A stretch of DNA of 64,000 nt from Toxoplasma gondii ME49. Taxonomy: Eukaryota > Apicomplexa > Conoidasida > Eucoccidiorida > Sarcocystidae. This document shows positions 13,053-23,824 of this stretch, piece by piece. A program made the position numbers and the translations under genes. Numbering within the stretch: the first letter of the stretch is position 1; every line of letters starts with the position of its first letter. The DNA is taken from assembly GCF_000006565.2 (NCBI RefSeq), contig NC_031475.1, positions 2,395,190-2,459,189 on the forward strand, read 5' to 3'. The notes below the pieces were generated by a model. The model did no database searches, was not told where the DNA came from, and worked only from the letters and a program-made list of their open reading frames with translations.

Positions 13053-16000
13053 GAGCATGTATAGAGGCATTCACATGTTTTACGTACTAGTAGTATATTT
13101 GTGTATGCACGGATCTGCAAAGATGCTGAAAGGCAGACTGTCTTTATCGGTCGGAGTCGTTTTTTAATGGTGTTTCTGTTTTTCGTTTCTTTCCTGGCAG
13201 GGAATAGTTGAAGATCGCCTCGTTTTGGTTCTCTCTGCTGCCCGAGAAGCAACGCAAAGCGCAGACGAGGTAGACGAAGATATGACAGGAGTTACACAAC
13301 TTTTCGCCGTCTCTTCTCTCCAGCTTGAGTCTTTAAAGACGACGGAACCTTCCTCTACTACCTCTTCTCTCGTTTCTTCCTTTTCATCTTCCTCGCCGTC
13401 TTCCTCTTCTTGCGCCGGTTCGTCGTCGTCTTCTTCTCTCTCCTCTTCGTCTTCGTCTTCCTTTTTAGCAATGCCGCTGCGACTCCGCGCGCTGGCTGTC
13501 CAGGCCTTCGGCAAGGTTGCGCTTTCTCGGAGCAGCTTCCCTTCCAGCACTGCAGGCAGCGGCGCGTCTTCGTCGCTTTCTTCTTCTCCGCTGTCTGTTT
13601 CTCTCTCTTCTTCGAGTTCGGCAGTCGTCGGAGTGGAGCAGAAGCGCGAAGGCAACCAACAGAGAGACGGAGACGAGTTCTGCGTTGTCCGCGCGTTGTC
13701 GGGACTCCTAAACGAGGACGAACATCCTATCCTCCGCATCGGCGCCCTGGCCGTGAGACTGCGCCGGCGGAAGAAAGCCGCTTCGAGCAGAACGGGAGGC
13801 GAGAGAGGAAAAACGCGAAAAAGGACGGGCGTCGAAGGAAGAAGGGAGGAAACGATCGCGAAGAGAGAAGATCTACTTGGAACGTCACGGGGAGAGAGAA
13901 AGGACGACTCCTGAAGACCCTGAGGAGAGCAGGCCTTCTGCGTCTCTCCTCTTTGTGTGTGTGTGTGTGCCCGCAGCTTTTCGCCAATGTTCTCTTTTCT
14001 TTGGATTGCCGTCTCTTGTGCAGGTCCTCTCCGACTTGATTCAGAGACAGTCTGGAATTGCAGACAGATCTCTCCCGCGCATTGTCGCCGCTCTCGCATC
14101 TCATGGGCGAGCAACGGAGAGAGGAACGGCAGCCACGGAAGACGTTCAAGAAGCGGAAGACGAAACGACGCTCCTTGCGCCTCTGCGGAAAGTCGCCTTC
14201 ACTTGTCTCGCGACCCTCGTCTCCGAGGAATTCGTCAAGTTCAAAGGACATGCCGTCCAAGGGTAAACTCTGCCTGCATGCATCGCGAGAGAAAGCGTCG
14301 GTCGAGGTTCGGGCAAAGAAAAAGCTCTCAGTGGAGGCCCTGCGATGAGCGTTTCGAGAGGATCCGTTGACCTCTTTTGGAGACGGCAAGTGGAGAAAAA
14401 GTCTTTTTGCGTGAGTGGTGAAGCGACGCGCGCGCTTCCGCGAGGGACTGTGTGCATGCGTGGAAGAGGTCGCGACTCCGGTCAGCAGATTCGCCGTTGT
14501 CTGGTCTTCGAAAAACTGTGCTTTTTCAGAATGGTCTACGCGCTAGGAGACCCGCACCCCGACATCCGAGAAGCCGCAGAGGCGGTCTTCCTCAGAGTCA
14601 TTCTTCCCCGCTATGTGAGGAGAAAAAAGCTGGAAAAAAAGGCTCCTCGCCGCTTCCGCAGCAGCGAACGTCGCCATGTCCACGCAACCAAAGACAGCTG
14701 CGCTCGAGGACAAACGCATCTCTTGGCATATGCATGTAAATGCGAGAGGGTGTGTATTCTTAGCGGGAACGAGCTTCTTAGCCTATTTTCTCTCGGGCGG
14801 GTCTTCGGCGTGGTTGGTGCATGCATGCATCTCTTCGTCGTGCATGCGCTTTTCCGTCGTGCATGCTCAGGAAGCAAAGTTGCCAGTTCTCTTCGTCGAG
14901 TGTCTGATCTCCTTCAACGGCTTCTACACCCATCCGGCCTTTGCTGGAAAAGCAGCGCTTCGAGCCCTCTGCTGTCGCGCCGATCGCGAGAGAAAATCCG
15001 TAGGCCAAGAAGGTTCCAGGCGCAGGCGACTGTCTTCCACGTTCCACATGCATTTGCAAACAGACCTCTCCATATATATATATATATATATATATGTATA
15101 TGTCTTTGAGTGAATCTCCAAATTTATGTACAGCCTCGCATGCTGCAAGCAGTGGTCTCTGTGTTTTAAGGTAATCAAAGGCTGTGACCAACTTGTCTCC
15201 ACCATCGCCTTTGGCCGCATGTGCGGCGTCTGGCGTCTCTGTGTTTCCGCGTCGCGAGTCTTGCTTGTCGAGTCGAACCTCTTTCGACGTACGCCGTTGC
15301 GTTCTCTGCGGTGTGCCCTGGCCGAGGAAGGACTGCAAACTGCATGCAGTTTAGGATGTCTCTTCGATTCTGTCGGGAGTTTTCCGCTTGCTTTTTTGTG
15401 AGCCACCTGTGCATGCGGTTCGACTCGTGCGCCCCTTCAGAGGATCTATCGCTTCGTCTTAGATCGCGTCTCGTCGCTCACGAAGCACCGAATTCAGCAG
15501 TAAGTCGCGTCACTGCAACTACACCACAAAAGGACGACTCGAGAGGCGAGTCGAGAGGCGACTCGACCGGGGAACCTGGGACATGCAGCATTCGTCAAGC
15601 AAGCGCGCAGGGAGCCGAAGGGACCTGAGAAAGGCCGCTTGGAGCCGCGAAGGGTGGGCGCGTTCGAAGAGACGACAGAAGCGAGAAACCGAGAAGGCAG
15701 GAAGAAGAGAGAACAAAGCAAACAGTCGCACCAGGCAGCAGCGAAGCGTCGAGAGGAAGGAAGCCAAGGCCAGAGAAGAGTGCACGTCCGTTTTCTTTCC
15801 GTGGAACGTCAACACTGTCAGCTTTTCTGCCCTGTCTCCCCGTCGTTTTTCTTCTCCTCAGGCGCCTCGTCTCTTCCGTCCTCGCTGCCTGGATCGACGA
15901 CCAGCCACAGCTGGCTTCGGTCCCCAGCTCTTCGTCCTTTGTGTCTTCTTCTTCCTCTGTTTCGTCCTCTTCTCCCTCGTCTTCGTTGTCTCCCTCTGCT

Positions 16001-18063
16001 GCTTTGTCTCTGCCTGTTCGCTTTGAGGACGCAGACGGTGCACTGCTGTCTGACGCGCTGCGCCTGCTCGCCTGTTCCGCGCTGCGAGTGCGAGTGAAGA
16101 AATCCGACAAGAGTCTCGTGGTTGACGAGGAGAGCGAGGAAGGGCGTCCTGGGGAAGGAAAGAAAACGACGAAAGGAAAGCCGAAAGCGGCCGAAGGCGA
16201 AGGCTCTTCGGTCGTCGAGCTACTCGACCTCATGGTCAAGAAGTTGTTGCAGACCGAGGTGAGGAAGACAAGCGCGTCTGCTTCTCGACGCGCGTCGCTA
16301 AACATGAAACGCATCCTAGCTTGTCTCCGTCAAACTCAACATGGGAGTGCAACCGAATTTACGGAGAGTTTTTGTATTACGGCAGGAGAGCCTGGAGCAT
16401 TCAGTTCGACCGGATTCCAGATCTAACGGCGAGAGGCGACCAAGAGGCACTGGGAGTGCCTAGAAAAGACGAATGCCCATTTTTATTCGGTTTCGTTTCT
16501 TTATTAGATAGATTGAGCGGCAGCCGCGTTCAAGTCGGAGAAGCCTCCATCTCCCCAAAGACGCATCTCCCATTTTCTCGAGGTGGAAGGCATGGCACGA
16601 AGCCAACCACAGACAACGGACGGCAAGAAACGTCGCAGTGAAGCCGAGAAGAATGTGTGTCTGGTTTCTCTGCACCGGCTGTGCTGTCTGTCCTGCCTCT
16701 CTCTCTGTCTCTCTTCACTCCTCGATTTTCTTTCGAAACGCTCTGAAGTCGGAGCCGAAATGGAAGCCGAATGTGGAGAAATGAAGACGGGAGAGAGAGC
16801 CTTCCGAGTCGCCTCATCATCCGTCTGTGTCGGCCGTTCTTGCCTTGTTCTTCTCTTGATCTCCGCAGGTGGTTCCCGTGCTTCGTTCCTTGGATGTTTT
16901 AATGCGAGCAAATCTTTCGCCGTTTCAAGAGGAGCTGCTCACTGCGTTTTGTGAAGTCTTGCGCGATTACTGGTGAGTCTTGTTCCCGAGGGGACTGGGC
17001 GGTCCGCCCTCAAGAAAAGGACATTCGAGAGTCTGCTGCACCGAAGGGGACATGCGTTTCAAAAAGAGCTGACGGGGCTGCACGCCGTGCCTGGCCAATG
17101 CCCTCCCAAACCCACACCACAGAACGCTTACTACGTAGAAGTCGTCGATCACTTGTCCTTGTCTTTTTTCTCGGTTTCGTCGAGGACCGCGTCTTTCTTG
17201 ACTTTGCTCACGTTGCCTTCTCAGTCGCCGGCTGTGCTGCTGTCCTGTCGACAGAGGGGGATTCGATGTCCTTTTTGCGTTGCATCATTCCGCTTCGGAC
17301 ACGATTTCAGTTTCCTGCGCTTTGAACGTTTTCCTCTCGGTTTCTCTGTCCGTCCTGCGGTGCTCTCATCGCTGTCATTTCTCCGCTTCACCATGCGTTT
17401 CTCTCGGAGTTCGTCTGGGGTCTTGTGCTTCTCTCCCGTCGCGTCGTATCTCACAGCTGAAATGAGCATGTTTCAGTGTTGCCTGCGAGTACGCAGTCGC
17501 CCCCGATGCATTTGTCGAGCGTAGGTTTGGTTTGCGGCCTCGCTACTCTAAATCGGCCATGTAACTTCCTGGACGCTGAGGTCATTGGGCCGGCTGCTCT
17601 CTCTCGCTGTTTCGAGTTCTCGACGCCCTTCGAAGACCCCCCGGGAACAGACCGTGGACGCGCGAGCGATTCCACGAAGAGAGAGTTCCAGAGTTGATTC
17701 TCGCTTCTGTGACGCTCGTGGTACTGGATCTGTTTCCGCCTGGATGTTTTGAGTCCGCGCTGCCTCTGCCTGCGCCAGCACTGGAACGCTGGCTGCGCGC
17801 GGGGCCTCCCGTGAAACGTCCAAGAGTGAAGCGTTCCGTAGATCTCTTGCTCACCCTCTTGCGCGCTCATGCCACCGTGACTCGGTTTGTGTTTGCGTTT
17901 CAGGGATGAACTTGAAGAGATGGTAGGAGAAGCGAGTCTCGCGAAGGAACTGAGACATTTTGCACAGATGCGAATGGTGGATGTTTCGTGTCCACAGCGG
18001 GCGGCTGTGCAAGGTGTCTTGGCCTTTGAAGACTGTGGAAAGCCGACGGCGGATTCTTTGTAG
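2289..18063 (+). CDS. NCAPD3: Condensin-II complex subunit D3 (NCAPD3-like), multi-exon
   Basis: This is a HEAT-repeat, non-SMC subunit of condensin II, which compacts mitotic chromosomes. Exons by splice site and phase: 2289-2810, 3158-3349, 3902-4383, 4955-5344, 5721-5977, 6181-6820, 7276-8910, (gap), 10081-10512, 11060-11664, 12501-12573, 13201-13752, 14024-14262, 14530-14614, 14871-14999, 15441-15499, 15862-16258, 16869-16972, 17904-18063 (TAG). The 3' third identifies it. It has a HEAT block (ALAVQAFGKVAL, GALAVLSDLIQRQSG), then EEFVKFKGHAVQGMVYALGD with DPHPDIREAAEAVF. These are followed by FVECLISFNGFYTHPAF and RIYRFVLDRVSSLTKHRIQ, which match the FVECIFHFNNY and KIYKFLLEHFTDEQRFNI segments of animal D3, and finally DELEEMVGEASLAKELRHFA. 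The protein is about 2,320-2,380 aa against about 1,500 in human; the excess is serine-rich and acidic inserts (for example 5150-5215, 6400-6490, 8400-8760). The link 8911-10080 is unresolved: exon 7 ends in phase 2 but the exon at 10081 starts in phase 0. A short exon 9710-9896 would fix the phase but reads partly through a microsatellite. Confidence 0.88.
3411..3458. repeat. (TA)n microsatellite in NCAPD3 intron
   Basis: Alternating AT/TA run interrupted by ACAT/GTAC steps, lying in the intron between the exons ending at 3349 and starting at 3902. A degenerate GATA-type tract (TAGATA, GATAGA words) follows at about 3613-3705. Confidence 0.9.
5146..5216 (+). repeat. TCT/TCC trinucleotide repeat encoding poly-serine (in NCAPD3)
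   Basis: A CTTCTTCCTCTT-type repeat within the exon 4955-5344, read in the frame that gives a run of more than 20 serines. It fits an in-frame trinucleotide expansion inside a coding exon; similar tracts occur at 6395-6480, 8155-8190 and 13360-13465 of the same gene. Confidence 0.85.
6910..6956. repeat. (TA)n microsatellite in NCAPD3 intron
   Basis: Two TA blocks joined by ACAT, in the intron 6821-7275. Flanking sequence to about 7060 is also AT-rich with GTATGTA words. Confidence 0.9.
7983..7996. repeat. Dispersed 14-bp near-palindrome, copy inside an NCAPD3 exon
   Basis: GGTGTACATACACC, an exact copy of the element also seen in non-coding DNA of this window (138-151, 34771-34784; reverse complement at 2008-2021, 2036-2049 and 33149-33162). 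Here it lies in the exon 7276-8910 and reads RCTYTP in the condensin frame. Confidence 0.85.
9777..9880. repeat. TATA/CATAGA microsatellite block
   Basis: (TA)n with ACATAGATATATAC and GCATATCTATATAT interruptions, in the part of NCAPD3 where the exon structure is unresolved. The frame beginning NVEFLDPYED at 9711 stays open through it, but translation gives only Ile/Tyr/His-rich junk. Confidence 0.85.
10762..10838. repeat. (TA)n microsatellite in NCAPD3 intron
   Basis: Long TA runs separated by GCATGTATGTAAATATATG, in the intron 10513-11059. Confidence 0.9.
11988..12206. repeat. Two (TA)n microsatellites in NCAPD3 intron
   Basis: TA runs at about 11988-12016 and 12175-12206 in the intron 11665-12500, separated by purine-rich GAGAGA sequence. 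Confidence 0.85.
12737..13054. repeat. Microsatellite cluster, (CTAT)n and (TA)n, in NCAPD3 intron
   Basis: CTATCTATC/CCATCCGTC tetranucleotide tracts at about 12737-12775 and 12983-13018, with TA runs at about 12799-12829, 12899-12921 and 13019-13053. All lie in the intron 12574-13200. Confidence 0.88.
15071..15100. repeat. (TA)n microsatellite in NCAPD3 intron
   Basis: Short TA run in the intron 15000-15440. Confidence 0.85.
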
Positions 18064-19863
18064 GCATTCCGGGAGTGCTCTGTGCGACGCTGGAGCATCA
18101 GGAAACTCTTTGGGAGGATGCGCCCACAAAACGCAAAACATTGTCAGCTTTTCTGGGGGATGTTCTCGGGAGAAGCGCCTCATGTGCGCTCCTGCTGCGA
18201 CCGTGAATGCAGTAGAGGGCTGTTTGTGTACCAGAGTTGTCAGAGCGGTCATTCAGCAGTTGATTCATATCTGGTGAACCTGTTCAAATTGTTTTTTCTC
18301 CGCACGAGAAAATGGGGCACTGTCGACATGAAGATGGGCGTGCAGAGATGTTTCTGTGTACGCATCGATCAGCTGGAGTCACGCGAACGTGGAACAAGAG
18401 ATTTGACCCGATTTTTCACTTTTCTTTTCAAATGCTGTTTTTGACCGGAAGGTCTCAGTCAACGCCTCAGCGAGGAAAAGGCGCGGGCGTTATCCCAAGG
18501 AAAAAAACTTGGCATTCCAGAGAAACTGTTCTCTTCGCACTCCGACCGCATGTGTTGTAGACATATGCGCTTGTCGCTACTCTCGACCTCGGCATCGCTT
18601 CCTCTCGACAAGAGGTTGAGGGCCAAACTTTTCCATCGTTTTCCTCGCGGTTCCCTTCTTAGCGAAGCATTCGATACACACATTACCTCGAGCAGTGGCA
18701 ACTCAACAGACAGTTCTGAGCCTGATGACTTGCTGCGTTGCGCCCAACCTTTTTGTGCGCATTCTTTGAAGTGCGTTTTCGCGAGTTGCGATTCAAGTGC
18801 TACAGAGGCAGCGTGAACCACTCTGTGGATCTTGCCAGCACCGTTGTCCTTAGGCCGGACTCTCTGCCTCCGACAGTCGACCATCAGAGAAGACTCGCCT
18901 TAGTCGTACCGGTTTCTTGATCCCAAGCAACACCCCCCAGCCTAACAAAACTTGTTCTTTTTCCCGCGGCACAGGAGTCCAACAGAACTCGGAGAAGAAA
19001 CGCGATTCGCTGAGAACTCTACTCAAAGTGCAAACAGGGGAGTTCAATCTTGTGTGCTGCTATGTTCCCCGCGAAGGCGGAGTATCGCCTCTCCGAACCC
19101 GGCTCGGAAAAAAGCCGCGGCGAGAGGGAAACGTCGGCTCTCTCTACTTGCTTCCGGAACGCCCCTGTGTCGGCTTTTATAGTGGTGTGACGGGAGCCGG
19201 TGGGAACTGTGGAAAGGACTAGAAATGTCACGTGATGTGAACAAAATTGGACACCCATCGCCCCCTGTGCTCCTCAGGAATGATTTCGACTTCGTCGCTC
19301 GAACCAATTCAGAGTGCACCACCTCTTTGTTAGCAAATCGAGACCTTTGTTACGACAGCAAAAGCAGTCCTCTGAACAGGTACCTCCCATGAATTCGAAA
19401 AGCATGTTTTTTTGTTTTGCTCCTACAAAAGAAAAAGTTCTCAACCCCAGAGGTTCCGGGCCTTTCGCGCTGGCGGCAGTCTCCTGCAGAGGCTGTGCCT
19501 GCAGTTCGCCTCTCTGGAAACAAAGCTACCGTCTCGAGTTCCCCGCATGTGAGCAGCAGAAAAGTGAATAGAGTCCGTGCGAACTAAATGAGCCGAACGC
19601 TGTGTTCCGGTCGTTCTCAGCCGCGACGCACACACTGTGGCTGGCTGTCGCGGATTCCGATTGGCGTCTTGTCGATTCGCACAGCCAGCCTGTGTCCTCA
19701 GTTTCCTTAAAAGGCAGGAAATACCTCTCTCTGTTCTCTCGCGTTTTCTTCACTAGACATGAATCGCAAGACGCAGAGCGCAGCCACAGCAAAAACGAGA
19801 TCGTGCCATAAGGCACAAGAGCAACACGTCAGTGTCTCTTTTAACAGATTTTCACGAGGATCT
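18064..19863. other. Convergent intergenic region between NCAPD3 and ribosomal P1
   Basis: This should contain both 3' UTRs. No recognisable ORF is present. A sequence at 19166-19180, TCGGCTTTTATAGTG, partly resembles the ribosomal-protein promoter motif TRP-1 (TCGGCTTATATTCGG); its role is unclear because no gene was found next to it. Confidence 0.5.
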
Positions 19864-21484
19864 CTAGTCGAAGAGAGAGAAACCCATGTCGTCTTCTTCC
19901 TCCTCAGGCTCTTCCTTCTTCTCTTCCTTTGCGGGGGCAGCGCCGGCATCGCCGCCAGCAACGGGAGCAGCAGCAGCGGGAGCAGCAGCGGCGCACGCAC
20001 CGGCATTGCTGATCAGGTCCCTGAAAAGAAAGCAAAACACACAGTTCACCGCAAGAAGCGATCAAAGAAGGAATTCCGCAGTGACGGTGAGGGTCGAGAG
20101 CGAAAACGGGAAGTGATTCCTCGTCATTCTCTACTATATAGAGAGTCCCGAATGAACTGCAACTTTGACAAATGACCTGCTCGAGAGGAAATGGACACCA
20201 GACTTTCCCCACCCTGAAGAAGCCGATCGCCGTGGCAAACCAAGGTTTTTGTCGAAAACAAAAAGTGAGTGAGGAACGAGTTTCGTCGATCGCAGCGCGT
20301 TTCACCGCTCTGTGGCGTCCACGGAAAACATGAATCGGCCCCGTTGCTACGAAAGCGAACAGCGGCGGCACCCGCGGAGTTTCGCTCTTTCAGAGGTCGA
20401 ACGCCATCGCATGAGGAAACACTGGCATTATACAGGAAGCGGAAACGTTCACAAATCCGTATTTCTACAAGACACGACATCAGAACGCGAACTAACAGCT
20501 CTCGTCTGCCCGCAGACGTATCGCAGGAACTCTCCACAGACAACTGGCAGGTTTCTCTGAAGAATCCCAACGCCAACTTGTTGGATTCTCTCCAAACCAG
20601 AGCGGAAGCCAGCCTCTTCGGGAGTAGAACTCAGGCGCGACACGGTTGTGTGCACGGTCAAATAAACGAGGATAATACTTGACAAGAAATCAACAGCCGA
20701 AACGAGCGTTTTGCCCGCACATACACCTAACTGTTGGCGGCAAGCAGACACCGAAATCATATGTGGCGTGACTGTAGAACGAACAGTAAAACGGTCAAGA
20801 CATTGGCGCATTCGCAACAGCACAGTGTATGTAGGATATAGCTCACGATTGACTCACACACATCCACGCACGAAAGAGCGACCGAAGGAAATCACGGAGT
20901 TTCGATTCAGAGCAAAACACTGCAGAAATCTACGGGTCGTTGGCTTTCGTCACCTGCCCCTCCACCACCTGCGCATAGCAGCGGCAGAGCCTCATATTTT
21001 CGCAGAAGTTATTGCCCCCCGCGTTGAACAAATAATTCTCCACCGAGGAAACACTTGTGCCCAGTCGACTTCCGCGAAAGTTACAATGTTGGCGTCCCCC
21101 CTGCCTCTCCCCCAACAGGGAAAGAGAGAGCGTCAGCAGGCGATGGGGTGCATGCGACGGTTCGGGACCGGGCCGTCTCGCATTGCGGCGCGTTTGTCTG
21201 GCATAAAAGGGCATTTTTGTGCAACGCAGTAGACTTTGCGTGTGGAAAAGCGCCGGTCCATGAATCGAGTCTCTTCACACTTACGCGATGTTCTGGCCCT
21301 GCAGGGCTCTGGCGAACAGCGTAGGCATGTACGGCTCGACAGTGTTGCCCGACGCCACGACAAGCTTCTGGATGTTTTCTGCGGTCACATCCATCTTGTC
21401 ATCGCTGAGAATGAGAGCTGCATAGGTGCAGAGAAGCTCTTGCTTCTGAGCCTCGGGAAGAGCGGAAGTCGCGACGGCTGCCAT
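19864..21484 (-). CDS. RPLP1: 60S acidic ribosomal protein P1
   Basis: Two exons on the - strand: 21484-21285 (ATG at 21484, donor GTAAGT) and 20020-19864 (acceptor CTTTTCAG, stop TAG at 19866-19864). The joined protein is 118 aa, normal for eukaryotic P1. The N-terminal helical dimerisation domain has the P1 hallmarks [28 protein letters not shown] and [14 protein letters not shown]. The hinge is alanine/glycine-rich and the tail ends [21 protein letters not shown], the conserved acidic P-stalk peptide that recruits GTPase translation factors to the large subunit. The start codon sits in ACAATGG. The single intron falls right after QNIA. TGCATGC and TTATAG-type sequences about 250-280 bp upstream fit a ribosomal-protein promoter. 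This is the most secure call in the window. Confidence 0.97.
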
Positions 21485-23824
21485 TGTGCTGTGGGGAGGA
21501 GCCAACAAAGAGGGTGGAGCACGAAACGAGTAATTGACGACTCTCGAACGCAGCGAGGAAAAACTGCAGCAGCCACGAGAAGAACGACGAGGACGAACGA
21601 GTAATGATTCGCAGACGTTCGCGAAGGGCGGGAAAAACGCGGGAACGCGGACGGGGACACTGCCCATCAACAGAGAACCTACAAAATCGTCGACCCCACT
21701 CGAAAATGTCCGACCGCGGCGCTCGCGAGGCCGCGACGCTTATAGACGAGAAGGGCTTGTGTGCATGCAGCGTTTTTCACGAAAAAAAAACGCTTCAGTA
21801 GACAGAGTACTCTTCGCGAGTCGCCCGCGATGTTTTCAAACTGCATGTTGCCGAAAAATCTCTATGGACTTCTTAAACACTTGAAAACGATCACTTCCGC
21901 CACAACGACCGTGCGAGGTCTGTGGCGAGTGGGGGCGGCGGCAAGTCGTCACCCCCAGAAAAAAAGGTAGTAAGAGATCATCTTCAGAGCGGACAGTTCC
22001 GCGGCGGCAGAAATTCGAGACTTCTTCAAATTGTTTCTCGCTCATTGAAGTGGATTACAGCCCCTCTCACTTTCTCCAAGACGGCTTGCCACGACTAACT
22101 GGCGGGTCGAAAAGCCGGAGGGGGGAAGGTTCCTGAATGTTGAAAAACTCTGTTTCCCTTCCCGCTTTTTGCCAGGAAAAACGTGACGCGCGTGGAAAAC
22201 CGTCTTGTGATCCAAAGTGCACTCCAGCAATTCCCTCAACCAACGAGTGGGGGTGACGGTGAAAAGCGCGCTGTCTTTCGAGGGGCTCTGACATTTTTGG
22301 TCCCGGTTGAATTCATCAGGAAAAAAGTGACATAACGTTCCGACACATGAAGAACGGGCATCCAAGCAGCAAAAGCACATTTTTGCGTAGCAAGTTTGCT
22401 GTATTAGCACCCACACAAAACCGAGCAACTCCGAAAGTCTGCTTGAAGGCAGTCACCGGTATCACGAAGAGTCGTCTTCTTGTTACAAGCACTGACGAGG
22501 GATTATGCTTCTTCTTAGTGACCTAGAGAACGCCGCGAAAGTAACACGGGGACGCTCTCAGGAACAAGAAGGGGAAGTTTGCAGGCGTCCGTCACTGTCT
22601 AAGCTGTGAGCGTTCGAGAAGTCCAGCCAGACTGAGGCTTGCGACGCTGCTGCTCCTTAGCTTCTTCGTGTTCATGTGCCTCGCTTCTCTCTCCCGTTGA
22701 CTTTGTTGCTTGCATGAAATCCATTCCGTGGATCTCGGTAGTGACAACGTAATCGTGGCGAAACCAAATGACTCATGCCCTGTATCCTTTAACAACATTG
22801 TTAGTGAGGACTAGATTTTACACTCCATTTCAACCACCGATAACTCATGATTCCCGACTTGCTGTCATTGCCTTGCGTGGATGCTTTTGACGAAACAACG
22901 AACTTGGCACGCTCCCTTCCAGGAGGGCAAGGCAGTGTTTCAGCCTCACAGATCCACGTGAAATTTCGAATGTCCATTTGGTGAGCTTCGTGCTGGCACT
23001 TTCTGGCTAGACAACTACTAAAATCCTCAAGAAACACGCAACCCCGTCAACGACGTTTTGTTCCGCTGTACGTCCCTAACATTAAGACGAATTCACGTAT
23101 TCTCTGTCAGGCGAAAGCCAGTCCAAGGGATCTGACGATCCGTATCCGTCCAGAAGCAAACTGAGGCACTGACAAACGATTTCCACGCGTTTTTCCGAGG
23201 CGAAAAGACGCGTTCCTCGCACAGCGCAGACGCCACTGCGCGCTCCCCTCTCGTGTGCGCAGAGGCGTGGAAACACAAAAACTCCGTCGGCGTCAGCTAA
23301 CCGATTTTCTACGCAAAACACGATACTTCTTAACGAAAGGGCGAACGAGTAGCTTTCTGAAGAGTGGCGATCGGGATCTACTCCAGCTGTGGCAGTCATG
23401 TGCTCAGAGTCGGTCGTCGCCAGAGGATCTAGACGCGGTTTTCCTCGCGGTGTGTTAAAACGAGTTCGAGTTCCATGAGCAAAATGGCGAGCTTGTCTGA
23501 AGCTGACTATTTCTTCGTGGGAAAAAAGCTTTCGACCGCAAATGTTGCGCGTGTGTGATGTCTTTGCAGGTTTTCCGGCCGGTCTGTATCTTCTGTCTGT
23601 CTGCTGCCGCTTCCACACACTGTGGTGTGCCTGCAGGTCCAGTGTGCTGCTCACAGAAAAGCGAGTCTTCAGGAATTTGTGTCTTCATTGCCTCACCGCG
23701 CGAGGTTGGCAGCACCGTCCTGCGCCGCGCGACTGAGCATTTCACGATTTCCAACAAGCAGACGGCCCCGAAAAAGACTTTTTTCCAGATCTCGTGCGGC
23801 CGTTCAAGTTTTTCGTCCGCCACA
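21485..23824. other. Region between P1 start and cyclin H stop
   Basis: It holds the P1 promoter and 5' UTR next to 21485 and the cyclin H 3' UTR next to 23824. I see no convincing ORF. Apart from short A or T runs (for example 21781-21790) no repeats stand out. Confidence 0.5.
21734..21768 (-). promoter_or_regulatory. Candidate P1 promoter elements (TRP-2-like TGCATGC and TRP-1-like)
   Basis: TGCATGC occurs at about 21760-21766 and CGACGCTTATAGACG at 21734-21748, roughly 250-280 bp upstream of the P1 start codon. Ribosomal-protein promoters of Toxoplasma are reported to carry TRP-2 (YGCATGCR) and TRP-1 (TCGGCTTATATTCGG). The TGCATGC match is exact. The second is only a loose match, seen on the + strand. 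TGCATGC is common across this window, so it is weak evidence by itself. Confidence 0.45.

Noticed and set aside
12773..13064. Small Tyr/Ile-rich ORFs across TA microsatellites (also at 45773-46073, 63632-63883 and elsewhere)
   Set aside because: They are translations of TATATA/CATATA repeats and have no protein character.
15405..15430. GGTTCGACTC resembling a tRNA T-loop
   Set aside because: No matching acceptor, D or anticodon stems could be folded around it, and it lies directly before an NCAPD3 splice acceptor.
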